Shown one piece after another: positions 45,497 to 52,859 of a DNA stretch of 64,000 nucleotides. The notes beneath the pieces are model-generated. The model had not been told where the DNA came from and searched no databases. It saw nothing but the letters and a program-made list of their open reading frames with translations. A program made the translations under genes and the position numbers. The stretch is from DTPS01 sp049591295 (GTDB taxonomy: Bacteria; Acidobacteriota; UBA4820; DSQY01), in assembly GCA_049591295.1 (NCBI GenBank), contig JBAWEQ010000130.1, positions 1 through 64,000 on the forward strand, written 5' to 3'. The first letter of the stretch is position 1. The number at the start of each line of letters is the position of its first letter.

Positions 45497-46134
45497 TGCG
45501 CGCGTTACTCATCGGGGCCTCGGCGGCGCTCGCTCTTCTTTGTGTCTCTGCCCCGCTCAGGGCCATGGAGCTCGTGGTATTCCAATCGGACCGCTCATTG
45601 GTGGTGGAGAGCTACACGCAGGAGGGGGAGCAGGTGCTGCTGACCCTGCCAGGGGGTGGTCAGCTCGGGGTTCCCCTTCGCACGGTGCGAAACCACTACC
45701 CGGGGTACGTGCCGCCCCCCGGGCTCACGGATCCGGCCAAAGAGCTGCCCAAGAACCTGCCCTACAGGGAAATCATCGGCAAGTACTGCCAGAAGTACAG
45801 CATGGACTGCAAGCTGGTGGCCGCTCTCATCAAGGTCGAGTCCAATTTCAACGCTTCGGCCGTCTCCCCGAAAGGGGCCCAGGGGCTCATGCAGCTCATG
45901 CCCGAAACCCAGCGGGAAGAGGGGGTCACAAACCCCTTCGACCCGGAGCAGAACATCCGGGGAGGTGTCCACTACCTCCGCCATCTGCTGGACGCCTTCC
46001 AGGGGGACCTCGAACTGACGCTGGCGGCTTACAACGCCGGCATCGGCCGGGTCCAGGCCAATCAGGCCGTCCCGCCCATTCCCGAAACCCAACTGTACGT
46101 TTCGAGGATTCTGGCGCTCTACCCCACGCTCTGA
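45496..46134 (+). CDS. Soluble lytic murein transglycosylase (SLT domain)
   Basis: A 212-residue exported peptidoglycan lyase. Signal peptide MRALLIGASAALALLCVSAPLRA is followed by about 75 residues of linker and then an SLT/goose-lysozyme-like domain: the catalytic glutamate in LIKVESNFN (residue 115), KGAQGLMQLMPETQ, NIRGGVHYLRHLL and LAAYNAG. It cleaves glycan strands, forming 1,6-anhydro ends. It is translationally coupled to the preceding unknown gene and converges on the PrkA-like gene with a 14-bp gap. Confidence 0.9.
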   Translation: MRALLIGASAALALLCVSAPLRAMELVVFQSDRSLVVESYTQEGEQVLLTLPGGGQLGVPLRTVRNHYPGYVPPPGLTDPAKELPKNLPYREIIGKYCQKYSMDCKLVAALIKVESNFNASAVSPKGAQGLMQLMPETQREEGVTNPFDPEQNIRGGVHYLRHLLDAFQGDLELTLAAYNAGIGRVQANQAVPPIPETQLYVSRILALYPTL

Positions 46135-46148
46135 CGCGCGCCGGGAAG

Positions 46149-48401
46149 CTAGGCTTTCTCGTAGAGGTGCGCCATGAGATAGGCCACGGCCTCGGGCGCG
46201 CACCGCGGGCAGTAGCCGAACCGCTTCGCGAGTCGCTCCAGCAGGTTCTTGGCCGCCTCTTGACGGGCAGGGGGCAGCCCCGCGAACGCGGGGGTTCCAT
46301 AGGAGGTGAGGGCCTGACCGATCTCTTGCACCTGGTGCTTGACCCTGGCGTGGAACCCCTTTGAGAGCAGCTCAATCTGCGGAGCGAAGAGGATGGACAG
46401 GTCCAGCGCCTCGCCTGGATTCTCCAGCGTCCAAGCGGCCACCTGCCCCATGAGATCCTCCCGAAAGCGCGGAGCCGAGCCCCCTATCGCCAGGTACTCC
46501 TCCACCTGCTCCATAAGCGCCTCGTTGGGCTCCTCCCACTGACCCGTAGGTGCGGACCGCACCTTCTCGCCGCGCAGAAAGGCCCGCACGTGCCGGAAGT
46601 AGCGGTCGAACAGGGCCGTGTACTGGCCCTCGGGGACGAGCTCCATGGCCGCCAGCACCTCCTGGTCCAGCGTCCGAAGGTACTCCTCCTGCACCGCGGC
46701 CACCGCCGCCTCTGCGTCGTGGTAGCCCTCGTCCGCCTTGAGCTGGAGGAAGAGATAGAGACTCTTGTCCTTGACGAATTCGGCGATCTCTTCGAACAGG
46801 AGCGCCGGCGTCAGACAGCCGTCCGGTCTCCGGTAGACGGCCCCGTACAGGATTTCCCGCATCTCCCGGGGGGAGGCCCCAAATCGCCCCTCGTAAATGG
46901 GGGTGTCGCGGAACTCGTCCCTCAGATCGGGCAGGATCTCTCGCAGGAGCCGCAGCTGCTTCGCCGGATAGCGACCCACCTGCGTGGGAAGAACGCCATC
47001 GTACAGCAGGCTCTTCTCATAAGGGGTCAGGCCCCGGATGAGGGCGCGGCTCTCTTCCGGGTAGTGATCGGGCTCAGGGCGGTTGAGGCGCGAGAGGACG
47101 GCCCAAAGAGCGGCCAGCTCCGCGACGTGGGGAGCCACGTGCTTGGTGCGGCCGATCCGGGTGAGGATGGGGCCGTAGATGGCGGTCTCCTTCTTGCGCT
47201 CCAGGAGGTAGGGGACGGTCACGAGGATCATCCGCCCCTTGAAGGAGGCGAAGTCGGCGGACTGCTTGAAGGCGTCCAGGTGGCGTTCGTTGGACGTGGC
47301 GAAGAGAATCTCGTTGAGGTAGACGTTGGCGGTGGAGAGGGCCAGTTCGGAGCGCTCGGTGGCCGCAAGAAGATACTTGTTCAGTTCGGGGGCCCTCGTG
47401 AGGAAATCGGAGAACTCCACGAGGCCGTTATTGGCGTCGATCAGATCTCCCGAGAGCTGGATCAGGTTCAGGTGCTGGAGCGTGGTCGGAAGGGTGGAAA
47501 GGGAGGAGTCCAGCGTCAGCTGCCTGCTGGAGGCGTCGGGCGTGTCCTGGGGAGAGATGACCACAGCCCCCCTCCGATACCGGCGCGAGAGGTAGCGTCG
47601 CCGCACCTGGACGTGTCGGAGCACCGCCAGAACGTCGCCCGAATATTCCACCATCAAGGCATCGAAGATCTGCTTGCACCGTGGGCAAAGGTTCCCATCC
47701 TCCAGGAACTGGCTGGCTACGAACTTGGTCTGGTGGGCCTTGTCCAGGAGAGAACCGAGCAGCGCGAGCCGATCCCCCGGGGGCAGCAAGAGGATGGGGG
47801 AATCGCCCAGGTCGCACGGTATCCTGGCCTCCAATCGATCGGAGGGCCAGTGGGCGAAGGAGTCGGCCGCCGCCTCACCGCCAGGCCGAGCTGCCTCGTC
47901 CCCGCCCATGAACCCCAGAGTGCGGGCCTCGTCCTCCCTTGGGAAGACCCAGTTGAAAGAGAAGATGGCCCCCTCCGGCCTCCGGCTGTACTCCTCGCAG
48001 CCCCTCATGAGCAGTTCCACGATCAGGCTTTTGGCTGACCCGCTGGGGCCATGCAGATGGAACATGCGGTCGGACCGCCCCTCCAGCACCAGGTTCTTCA
48101 TGGCTTCATAAATCGCGAGGACGGGAAGTTCCTGCCCCATCAGGGGCTGGTCGGCCGCACATCCGAACGGGGCGTCGAAGAGTTTGAAGCGGGTGACCTC
48201 TTCTCCAATCCAGCGGGATTTCTCGGTGCCGAAGTCCTCCATCATGTCCACGACGTATTGCAGGGCGTTGCGCGTCAGCGCGTAGGGATGGGCCGCGAGA
48301 TCGCCCAGGTACTCCTGGAAGGATTTGATCTGGTGGCTCTCCGCGAAGGACGTCCTGCTCCGGTTTGACCAGGATTCCAACCAGCCGTCCCAATCCGCCA
48401 T
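46149..48401 (-). CDS. PrkA-family serine protein kinase-like AAA protein
   Basis: A 750-residue protein with an N-terminal PrkA-type AAA domain. ESHQIKSFQEYLGDLAAHPYALTRNALQYVVDMM opens it, then FHLHGPSGSAKSLIVELL as the P-loop, and a CPRCKQIFDAL pair. It is longer than YeaG/PrkA proteins (about 640 residues), with extra C-terminal sequence holding another CPRC. PrkA proteins are reported to phosphorylate proteins in stress and starvation responses, though some act as Lon-like ATPases. The usual partners YeaH and SpoVR are not adjacent. GAGGAGG precedes the ATG at 48399-48401. It is divergent from the glycosyltransferase. Confidence 0.8.
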   Translation of the reverse strand: MADWDGWLESWSNRSRTSFAESHQIKSFQEYLGDLAAHPYALTRNALQYVVDMMEDFGTEKSRWIGEEVTRFKLFDAPFGCAADQPLMGQELPVLAIYEAMKNLVLEGRSDRMFHLHGPSGSAKSLIVELLMRGCEEYSRRPEGAIFSFNWVFPREDEARTLGFMGGDEAARPGGEAAADSFAHWPSDRLEARIPCDLGDSPILLLPPGDRLALLGSLLDKAHQTKFVASQFLEDGNLCPRCKQIFDALMVEYSGDVLAVLRHVQVRRRYLSRRYRRGAVVISPQDTPDASSRQLTLDSSLSTLPTTLQHLNLIQLSGDLIDANNGLVEFSDFLTRAPELNKYLLAATERSELALSTANVYLNEILFATSNERHLDAFKQSADFASFKGRMILVTVPYLLERKKETAIYGPILTRIGRTKHVAPHVAELAALWAVLSRLNRPEPDHYPEESRALIRGLTPYEKSLLYDGVLPTQVGRYPAKQLRLLREILPDLRDEFRDTPIYEGRFGASPREMREILYGAVYRRPDGCLTPALLFEEIAEFVKDKSLYLFLQLKADEGYHDAEAAVAAVQEEYLRTLDQEVLAAMELVPEGQYTALFDRYFRHVRAFLRGEKVRSAPTGQWEEPNEALMEQVEEYLAIGGSAPRFREDLMGQVAAWTLENPGEALDLSILFAPQIELLSKGFHARVKHQVQEIGQALTSYGTPAFAGLPPARQEAAKNLLERLAKRFGYCPRCAPEAVAYLMAHLYEKA

Positions 48402-48420
48402 GGGAGCCTCCTCATCCACT

Positions 48421-48449
48421 AGCGTAGTCTCCGGGCGAGGGCCGCGCAA
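48421..48449 (-). promoter_or_regulatory. Candidate promoter of the PrkA-like gene
   Basis: Minus-strand TTGCGC (48444-48449), a 17-bp spacer and TACGCT (48421-48426) lie about 20 bp before the start codon. Confidence 0.45.
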
Positions 48450-48465
48450 GAAATCGCCCGGCGCT

Positions 48466-48493
48466 TTGTTCTGCGGCCCTGCCGGGATACAAT
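48466..48493 (+). promoter_or_regulatory. Candidate promoter of the GT4 gene
   Basis: TTGTTC (48466-48471), a 16-bp spacer and TACAAT (48488-48493) lie just upstream of the glycosyltransferase. The -10 is good and the -35 moderate. Confidence 0.45.
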
Positions 48494-48509
48494 CCACCAG
48501 GAGGTGGCG

Positions 48510-49616
48510 GTGGGTGGAGGTGCGGATCCCTGCGACTCGGTGCACCTCAACACGGAACCGGGGTTTCGTGGCGGAGAGGTGCAAAACCTCGGACTCGTGC
48601 GCCATCTGGAGGGGGCCGGGCTCCCCTGCATCCTGGTGGCCCACGTGCGGGGACCGCTCCTCTCCAGGGCGAGGGCGCAGGGAGTGCGGAGTGTTGCGTG
48701 GCACCCCCGCGGAGAACTCGACCCCTTTGCCGTCTGGCAGCTCAGGCGGCTCCTGCGCGAGGCCAAGCCCCGAATCCTGCACGCCCATACCGCTCACGCG
48801 CTGACCCTGGCGCTCTTGGCGGCCAGAGGGCTACCGGGGCTGAGCTTGGTGGCGAGCCGGCGGGTCTCCTTCCCCCTGCGCACGCCCCTTTCCCGTTGGA
48901 AATACCACAGGCCGCAGGCGGTGGTCGCCGTGAGCGGCGAAGTCAGGGATGAACTGCTCCGTGGCGGGCTCTCCGAAGAGAAGGTGCGCATCATTCACAG
49001 CGGCGTGGATCTCGCCCGCTTCCGCGCGTTGCCCTTGAAGGAGGAGGTCCGCCAAAGGCTTGCACTTCCGGTGGAGGCCAAGGTCGTGGGCGTCGTGGGG
49101 GCTCTCGTGCCCCACAAAGGGCACCGGGTGCTGCTGGAGGCCCTCGGCGCTTGGCCCTCAGGCGAGGAGAAGCCGGTGCTGGTGCTGGTGGGCGAGGGAC
49201 CCCTGCAGAGAGAACTGTCCTCTACGGCCGAACGGTTGGGGGTTGCCGTCACATTCCTGGGCTACGTGGAGGAGCCCGCGCCGCTCTACGCCGCACTCGA
49301 CGCGTTGGTGCTTCCTTCCCTCTCCGGCGAAGGCTCGCCCGGCGTGATCAAGGAGGCGGCGGCCGCCGGTATCCCAGTGGTGGCCACCGACGTGGGCGGG
49401 ACGGCCGAAATCCTGAGGCCAGACAGGGAGGCGCTCCTGGTTCCCCCCGGAGAACCGGTGTCCATGAGAGATGCCCTCGTCAGGGTGTTTCGAGAGCCCG
49501 GCTTGGGGGCGTCCCTCAGGGAGTCGGCCCGCAGGCGGGTCCAGGACTTCAGCATGGAGGCCATGGGCCGGGCCCACGCGCGGCTCTACGAGGAGCTGGC
49601 CGCGGCACGGCCATGA
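48510..49616 (+). CDS. Glycosyltransferase family 4 protein
   Basis: A 368-residue GT-B enzyme. The N-terminal acceptor domain opens VHLNTEPGFRGGEVQNLGL and includes ILHAHTAHALTLALLAAR, VAVSGEVRDELLRGG and VRIIHSGVDLARFR. The donor domain has VGVVGALVPHKGHRVLLEA, LVGEGPLQREL and the family motif SLSGEGSPGVIKEAAAAGIPVVATDVGG, with the glutamate that contacts the nucleotide sugar. It probably transfers a sugar in LPS or exopolysaccharide synthesis; donor and acceptor are unknown. I use the GTG at 48510, 6 nt after AGGAGG, over the GTG at 48504 that overlaps it. No other polysaccharide genes are near. Confidence 0.87.
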   Translation: MGGGADPCDSVHLNTEPGFRGGEVQNLGLVRHLEGAGLPCILVAHVRGPLLSRARAQGVRSVAWHPRGELDPFAVWQLRRLLREAKPRILHAHTAHALTLALLAARGLPGLSLVASRRVSFPLRTPLSRWKYHRPQAVVAVSGEVRDELLRGGLSEEKVRIIHSGVDLARFRALPLKEEVRQRLALPVEAKVVGVVGALVPHKGHRVLLEALGAWPSGEEKPVLVLVGEGPLQRELSSTAERLGVAVTFLGYVEEPAPLYAALDALVLPSLSGEGSPGVIKEAAAAGIPVVATDVGGTAEILRPDREALLVPPGEPVSMRDALVRVFREPGLGASLRESARRRVQDFSMEAMGRAHARLYEELAAARP

Positions 49617-49647
49617 GCCCCAAGGCCTCGCACCGTTCGGGGGCCCT

Positions 49648-50265
49648 TCAGCGAAGGCGGCTTCGGTTCCAGCGGCAGTTGGGAAACTCGTGCCGCAGGA
49701 AGCGAAAGAGCTCTCGCCGGTCGAGCGGCACGGTGAAGCAGTGCTGGACTCCCGAGTTCTGGGCCTCTTCGAGCACCTCCACGGAGGCGTCTTTGGTCAT
49801 TCCGGCGAGTTTGACGTGAGAGGTGTCGGGCCGCTCCCGGAGCCGGCGGCAGATGGAGAGACCGTCCCAGGCGCGCGCATCCAGGTCCACCAGCAGGAGG
49901 TGCGGGTCGAACGAGGTGATCAGAAGACCGCCCTCGAAGGCCGAGACGGTAAGCGTGACCTGGAGGTCTTCGGACCAGTGTTCGATCTCCCGGAGTTCCT
50001 TCAGGAGCTTCTTTTCGGCGAGGACGAGGACCCGCCTCCTGCCCGATTGGAAATCCTCCGGCAGAGGCATGTGATTGGCGAGCAGGAAGGCGTCCAGATC
50101 CTGGCGGCGGATTCGCCGGTGCCCACCCGGGGTGGTGTAGCCCGGAAGCCGGCCGGTATTGATCCAGTGGCGGATGGTGTAGGGGCTGACCTGGCAGTAC
50201 CGCCCCGCCTGCCACGTGCTCAGTACGCTCGTGCGAGACGTGGCGGGCACCCGGGCCTCCTTCAC
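49648..50265 (-). CDS. MerR/excisionase-type HTH protein with degenerate receiver domain
   Basis: A 205-residue two-domain protein. Residues 18-61 form an excisionase/MerR-like HTH (YCQVSPYTIRHWINTGRLPG, then TPGGHRRIRRQDLDAFL). Residues 76-190 look like a CheY-type receiver: VLVLAEKKLL and LLLVDLDARAWDGLSICRRL keep the aspartate position, and AGMTKD keeps the threonine. The acidic pair after strand 1 is missing, and the conserved lysine before proline is valine (FTVPLD), so phosphorylation is doubtful. It starts with GTG inside the end of a bactofilin gene (4-nt overlap), a coupling I do not know as an established system. Confidence 0.75.
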   Translation of the reverse strand: MKEARVPATSRTSVLSTWQAGRYCQVSPYTIRHWINTGRLPGYTTPGGHRRIRRQDLDAFLLANHMPLPEDFQSGRRRVLVLAEKKLLKELREIEHWSEDLQVTLTVSAFEGGLLITSFDPHLLLVDLDARAWDGLSICRRLRERPDTSHVKLAGMTKDASVEVLEEAQNSGVQHCFTVPLDRRELFRFLRHEFPNCRWNRSRLR

Positions 50266-50597
50266 CCCACCTCGCGGTGCAGGCCGGGCTCATTCGTCAG
50301 GATGCGGCCCTGCAACACGCCGCCGTCCTCCACCCGGAGGTGGCCGGCGCGGACGTCTCCGAGGATCTTGCCCGTGGGGCCGACTAGGGCATGGCCCGAC
50401 ACCCAGACGTTCCCTTCCAACACCCCGTGGACGGTCACGTCCCGGGCGGTCACTTCACCCTGGACGTGCCCCGCCTGGGCCACCGTCACCGAGAGTTTGG
50501 ACCGAACGTTGCCCTCCACGGTGCCTTCGACCACCAGGTCGTCGTCGGTGACAATTCGGCCGGTGAAGCGGGTCGAGGCGTCGATGAGCGTCTCCAT
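50262..50597 (-). CDS. Second bactofilin
   Basis: A 111-residue bactofilin: METLIDASTRFTGRIVTDDDLVVEGTV, then the beta-helical turns VEGNVRSKLSVTVAQAGHV, VQGEVTARDVTVHGVLEGNV and GKILGDVRAGHLRVEDGGVL. It is shorter than the parAB-linked bactofilin and lacks its Ala/Pro tail. Bactofilins form non-polar filaments that scaffold envelope enzymes. Its stop overlaps the GTG of the HTH/pseudo-receiver gene. GGGAGG precedes the ATG, and a good promoter lies upstream. Confidence 0.9.
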   Translation of the reverse strand: METLIDASTRFTGRIVTDDDLVVEGTVEGNVRSKLSVTVAQAGHVQGEVTARDVTVHGVLEGNVWVSGHALVGPTGKILGDVRAGHLRVEDGGVLQGRILTNEPGLHREVG

Positions 50598-50617
50598 GCA
50601 GGCGAACCTCCCTCATG

Positions 50618-50646
50618 AGTATACCCGCTCGGCCTTGGCCGACAAA
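50618..50646 (-). promoter_or_regulatory. Promoter of the bactofilin-HTH pair
   Basis: Minus-strand TTTGTC (50641-50646), a 17-bp spacer and TATACT (50618-50623) lie about 20 bp before the bactofilin ATG. Confidence 0.6.
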
Positions 50647-50955
50647 GAGTAACTGGGACGCCCCAATCCCGCGATTGAACTGAAACACAGGCCCCAAAGG
50701 GTGGTTGACACGTCGTTTTACGCAAACGGCCTTTCACTTGATAAGGGATTGGGGGCCTTCGACCCCGGGCTGGATCCGGGGGTAGAAGACCTCCAAGGGC
50801 GGGGGTCCCTCCGTCAGGCTTTGCCTGCACAGGGGGAGGGAATGGCCCTCCCTCGGCATAGAACATGCCCTTTCTTTCGATGAAGCACAACCGCCACCGG
50901 AGGGACAGCATCCCCATCGCGGAATTTCGGGGGACGACGGGACCGTGAGCGGCCG
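50647..50955. other. Divergent spacer without a gene
   Basis: About 310 bp between two promoters. It contains TTGACA at 50705-50710 without a matching -10 at 16-18 bp, and short GC repeats, but no supportable reading frame or fold. Confidence 0.4.
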
Positions 50956-50984
50956 TTTCCCGGGCGACCGGAGTTGGGTATACT
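50956..50984 (+). promoter_or_regulatory. Promoter that may give a leaderless transcript
   Basis: TTTCCC (50956-50961), 17 bp and TATACT (50979-50984). The ATG of the next gene begins only 7 bp after the -10, about where transcription should start, and no ribosome site is present. Confidence 0.5.
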
Positions 50985-50990
50985 TCCCCC

Positions 50991-51440
50991 ATGAAGTGGA
51001 TGGCCGCGTTGCTGCTCTTGATCCTCTGGCTTCCCCTCCCAGGCCAGGAACCCCCAGCCAAACAGCCCGCTCCGGCGCCGGCCGGGGAAGGTAGCCAGGA
51101 GCGTCTCTCGACGGCGCTGGAATGGGACCGCGACTTCGACCTCCTGCTCGAGGTCGAGAATCAGCCGACTCGCGCGCAGATCCTCATCGCCTCCCGCATC
51201 GAGGGCCTGGAAAAGCAGGAGGAGAGCCTTTCCAAACAACTGGCCGATCTGAAGGCGCGCTCGGCGGCGCTGGAGGGCACCTACACCACCGAGGCCCTCC
51301 TCAAGGAGATGCTTCGCCAGGGGGTCTCCGACCTCCAGTCGGTGCAGAGAAACCTGAAAAACGACACCGATCGGACGCAGGCTCGCCTCTTTGAGGTCCA
51401 GGCCGAGCTCGCCAGGCTTCGCCGAGAGGCGAGGAGATAA
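50991..51440 (+). CDS. Exported coiled-coil protein of unknown function
   Basis: A 149-residue protein. MKWMAALLLLILWLPLPGQ is a signal peptide, followed by a Pro/Ala-rich stretch and then a long predicted coiled coil (SRIEGLEKQEESLSKQLADLKARSA, LLKEMLRQGVSDLQSVQRNL, LFEVQAELARLRREARR). No family is recognisable; it would be periplasmic. There is no Shine-Dalgarno, but a TATACT lies 7 bp upstream of the ATG, so it may be translated from a leaderless mRNA. It ends 3 bp before the NtrC-type regulator, with which it is probably co-transcribed. Confidence 0.65.
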   Translation: MKWMAALLLLILWLPLPGQEPPAKQPAPAPAGEGSQERLSTALEWDRDFDLLLEVENQPTRAQILIASRIEGLEKQEESLSKQLADLKARSAALEGTYTTEALLKEMLRQGVSDLQSVQRNLKNDTDRTQARLFEVQAELARLRREARR

Positions 51441-51443
51441 TCC

Positions 51444-52808
51444 GTGCGGATCCTCCTGGCGGAAGATCGGGCCAGTCTCAGAATGGTCCTGGCCGAGACC
51501 CTGACCCGCGCCGGCTATCAGGTCGTGGAGGCGGCCGAGGGAAGGGTTGCCATGGCCCTCGTGCAGGAGGGCGGGTTCGACCTCGCCCTCTTCGACCTCA
51601 AGATGCCGGTCCACAGCGGAACCCAACTGCTGCTGGCCAGCCGCGAGCGATGGCCGCTCGTTCCGGTGGTGCTCCTCACGGCCTACGGCTCCGTGGAGGT
51701 GGCCGTGTCCGCCATGAAGTCCGGGGCCTTCGACTTCCTCAGCAAACCCATAGACACGGACCACCTGCTCATCGTGGTGGAGAGGGCCCTTGATGCGAGC
51801 CGGCAGGAGCGCCGGCAGGAGACCCTGGAGACCGAGCTGGGACGCTCCCCGATCTTTCAGGGAATCGTGGGCGGGAGCGACGCGCTCCGGAAAGTGCAGG
51901 AGGAGGCGGCCAAAATCGCCCGCACGGATACGACCTGTCTGATCCTGGGCGAGACGGGGGTGGGGAAGGAGCTCTTCGCCCGGGCGATCCACGATGGGGG
52001 GCCCCGCCGCGATGAGCCCTTCGTCGCCGTGAACTGCGCCGCCATCCCCGCCACCCTCCTGGAAAATGAGCTCTTCGGGCACGAGAAGGGTGCCTACACG
52101 GGCGCCCATGAATCCAGGATGGGACGATTCGAGCTGGCGCACCGCGGCACGATCTTCCTGGACGAGATCGGGGAGATGGGTCCTGAACTGCAAGCCAAGC
52201 TGCTGCGCGTCCTCGAAGAAAAGCGCTTCACGAGGGTGGGCGGGACCCATCCCGTGATCGTGGACGTGCGTGTCTTGTGCGCCACCAACCGGGACCTGGC
52301 GGAGCTGATCCGGGCCAAGCTCTTCCGGGAAGACCTCTACTACCGGCTGAGCGCGTTTCCCATCCGCATCCCCCCCCTCAGGGAACGCGGGGAGGACATA
52401 CCGCCGCTGGCCGCCCACTTCGTGAATCACTTCCGGCAGGAACTCGCTAGGCCCTCCCTGCACCTGGTGCCCGAAGCAGAGGGCTGGCTGGTTTCGCAGC
52501 CCTGGCCGGGCAACGTGCGGGAGCTCATGAACCGGATCGAGCGGGCCGCCATCCTTGCGGAGGCCGACGGAGCCATCACGCCGGCCATTCTGGCCGGCGG
52601 CGGTGGCGGGACGTCCCCCTCGGTCAGGGTTCCCGAATTCTCATCCCTGCAAGATCCCGAGGAGTGGCTGCGGGAGGAGGAGCGATGGCGGGCGGTCGAG
52701 ATTTTGCGCCGGTGTGGCGGCGACAGGCGCCGGGCGGCCAGAATCTTGGGGCTCACACCCGTCCGAATGAACGAACTGCTGGCCCCTCAAGGCCAGGTGG
52801 AGCCGTGA
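51444..52808 (+). CDS. NtrC-family sigma-54-dependent response regulator
   Basis: A 454-residue activator in three domains. The receiver (residues 1-120) has RILLAEDRASLR (acidic pair), the phospho-aspartate in LALFDLKMP, threonine in LLTAYGS and lysine in FLSKPID. The AAA domain has Walker A LGETGVGKELFARAIH and the sigma-54 contact loop as GAYTGA (F to Y compared with GAFTGA). It also has FLDEIGEMGPELQAKLLRVLE and the sensor segment ATNRDL. The short C-terminal helix-turn-helix reads RAVEILRRCGGDRRRAARILGLTPVRMNELL. No kinase gene is next to it. A canonical sigma-54 promoter occurs 6 kb downstream. Confidence 0.93.
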   Translation: MRILLAEDRASLRMVLAETLTRAGYQVVEAAEGRVAMALVQEGGFDLALFDLKMPVHSGTQLLLASRERWPLVPVVLLTAYGSVEVAVSAMKSGAFDFLSKPIDTDHLLIVVERALDASRQERRQETLETELGRSPIFQGIVGGSDALRKVQEEAAKIARTDTTCLILGETGVGKELFARAIHDGGPRRDEPFVAVNCAAIPATLLENELFGHEKGAYTGAHESRMGRFELAHRGTIFLDEIGEMGPELQAKLLRVLEEKRFTRVGGTHPVIVDVRVLCATNRDLAELIRAKLFREDLYYRLSAFPIRIPPLRERGEDIPPLAAHFVNHFRQELARPSLHLVPEAEGWLVSQPWPGNVRELMNRIERAAILAEADGAITPAILAGGGGGTSPSVRVPEFSSLQDPEEWLREEERWRAVEILRRCGGDRRRAARILGLTPVRMNELLAPQGQVEP

Positions 52809-52859
52809 ACATCTTGGGTCTATCTCACGTATACTGACACTCTTCCGTAGGAGCAAACG

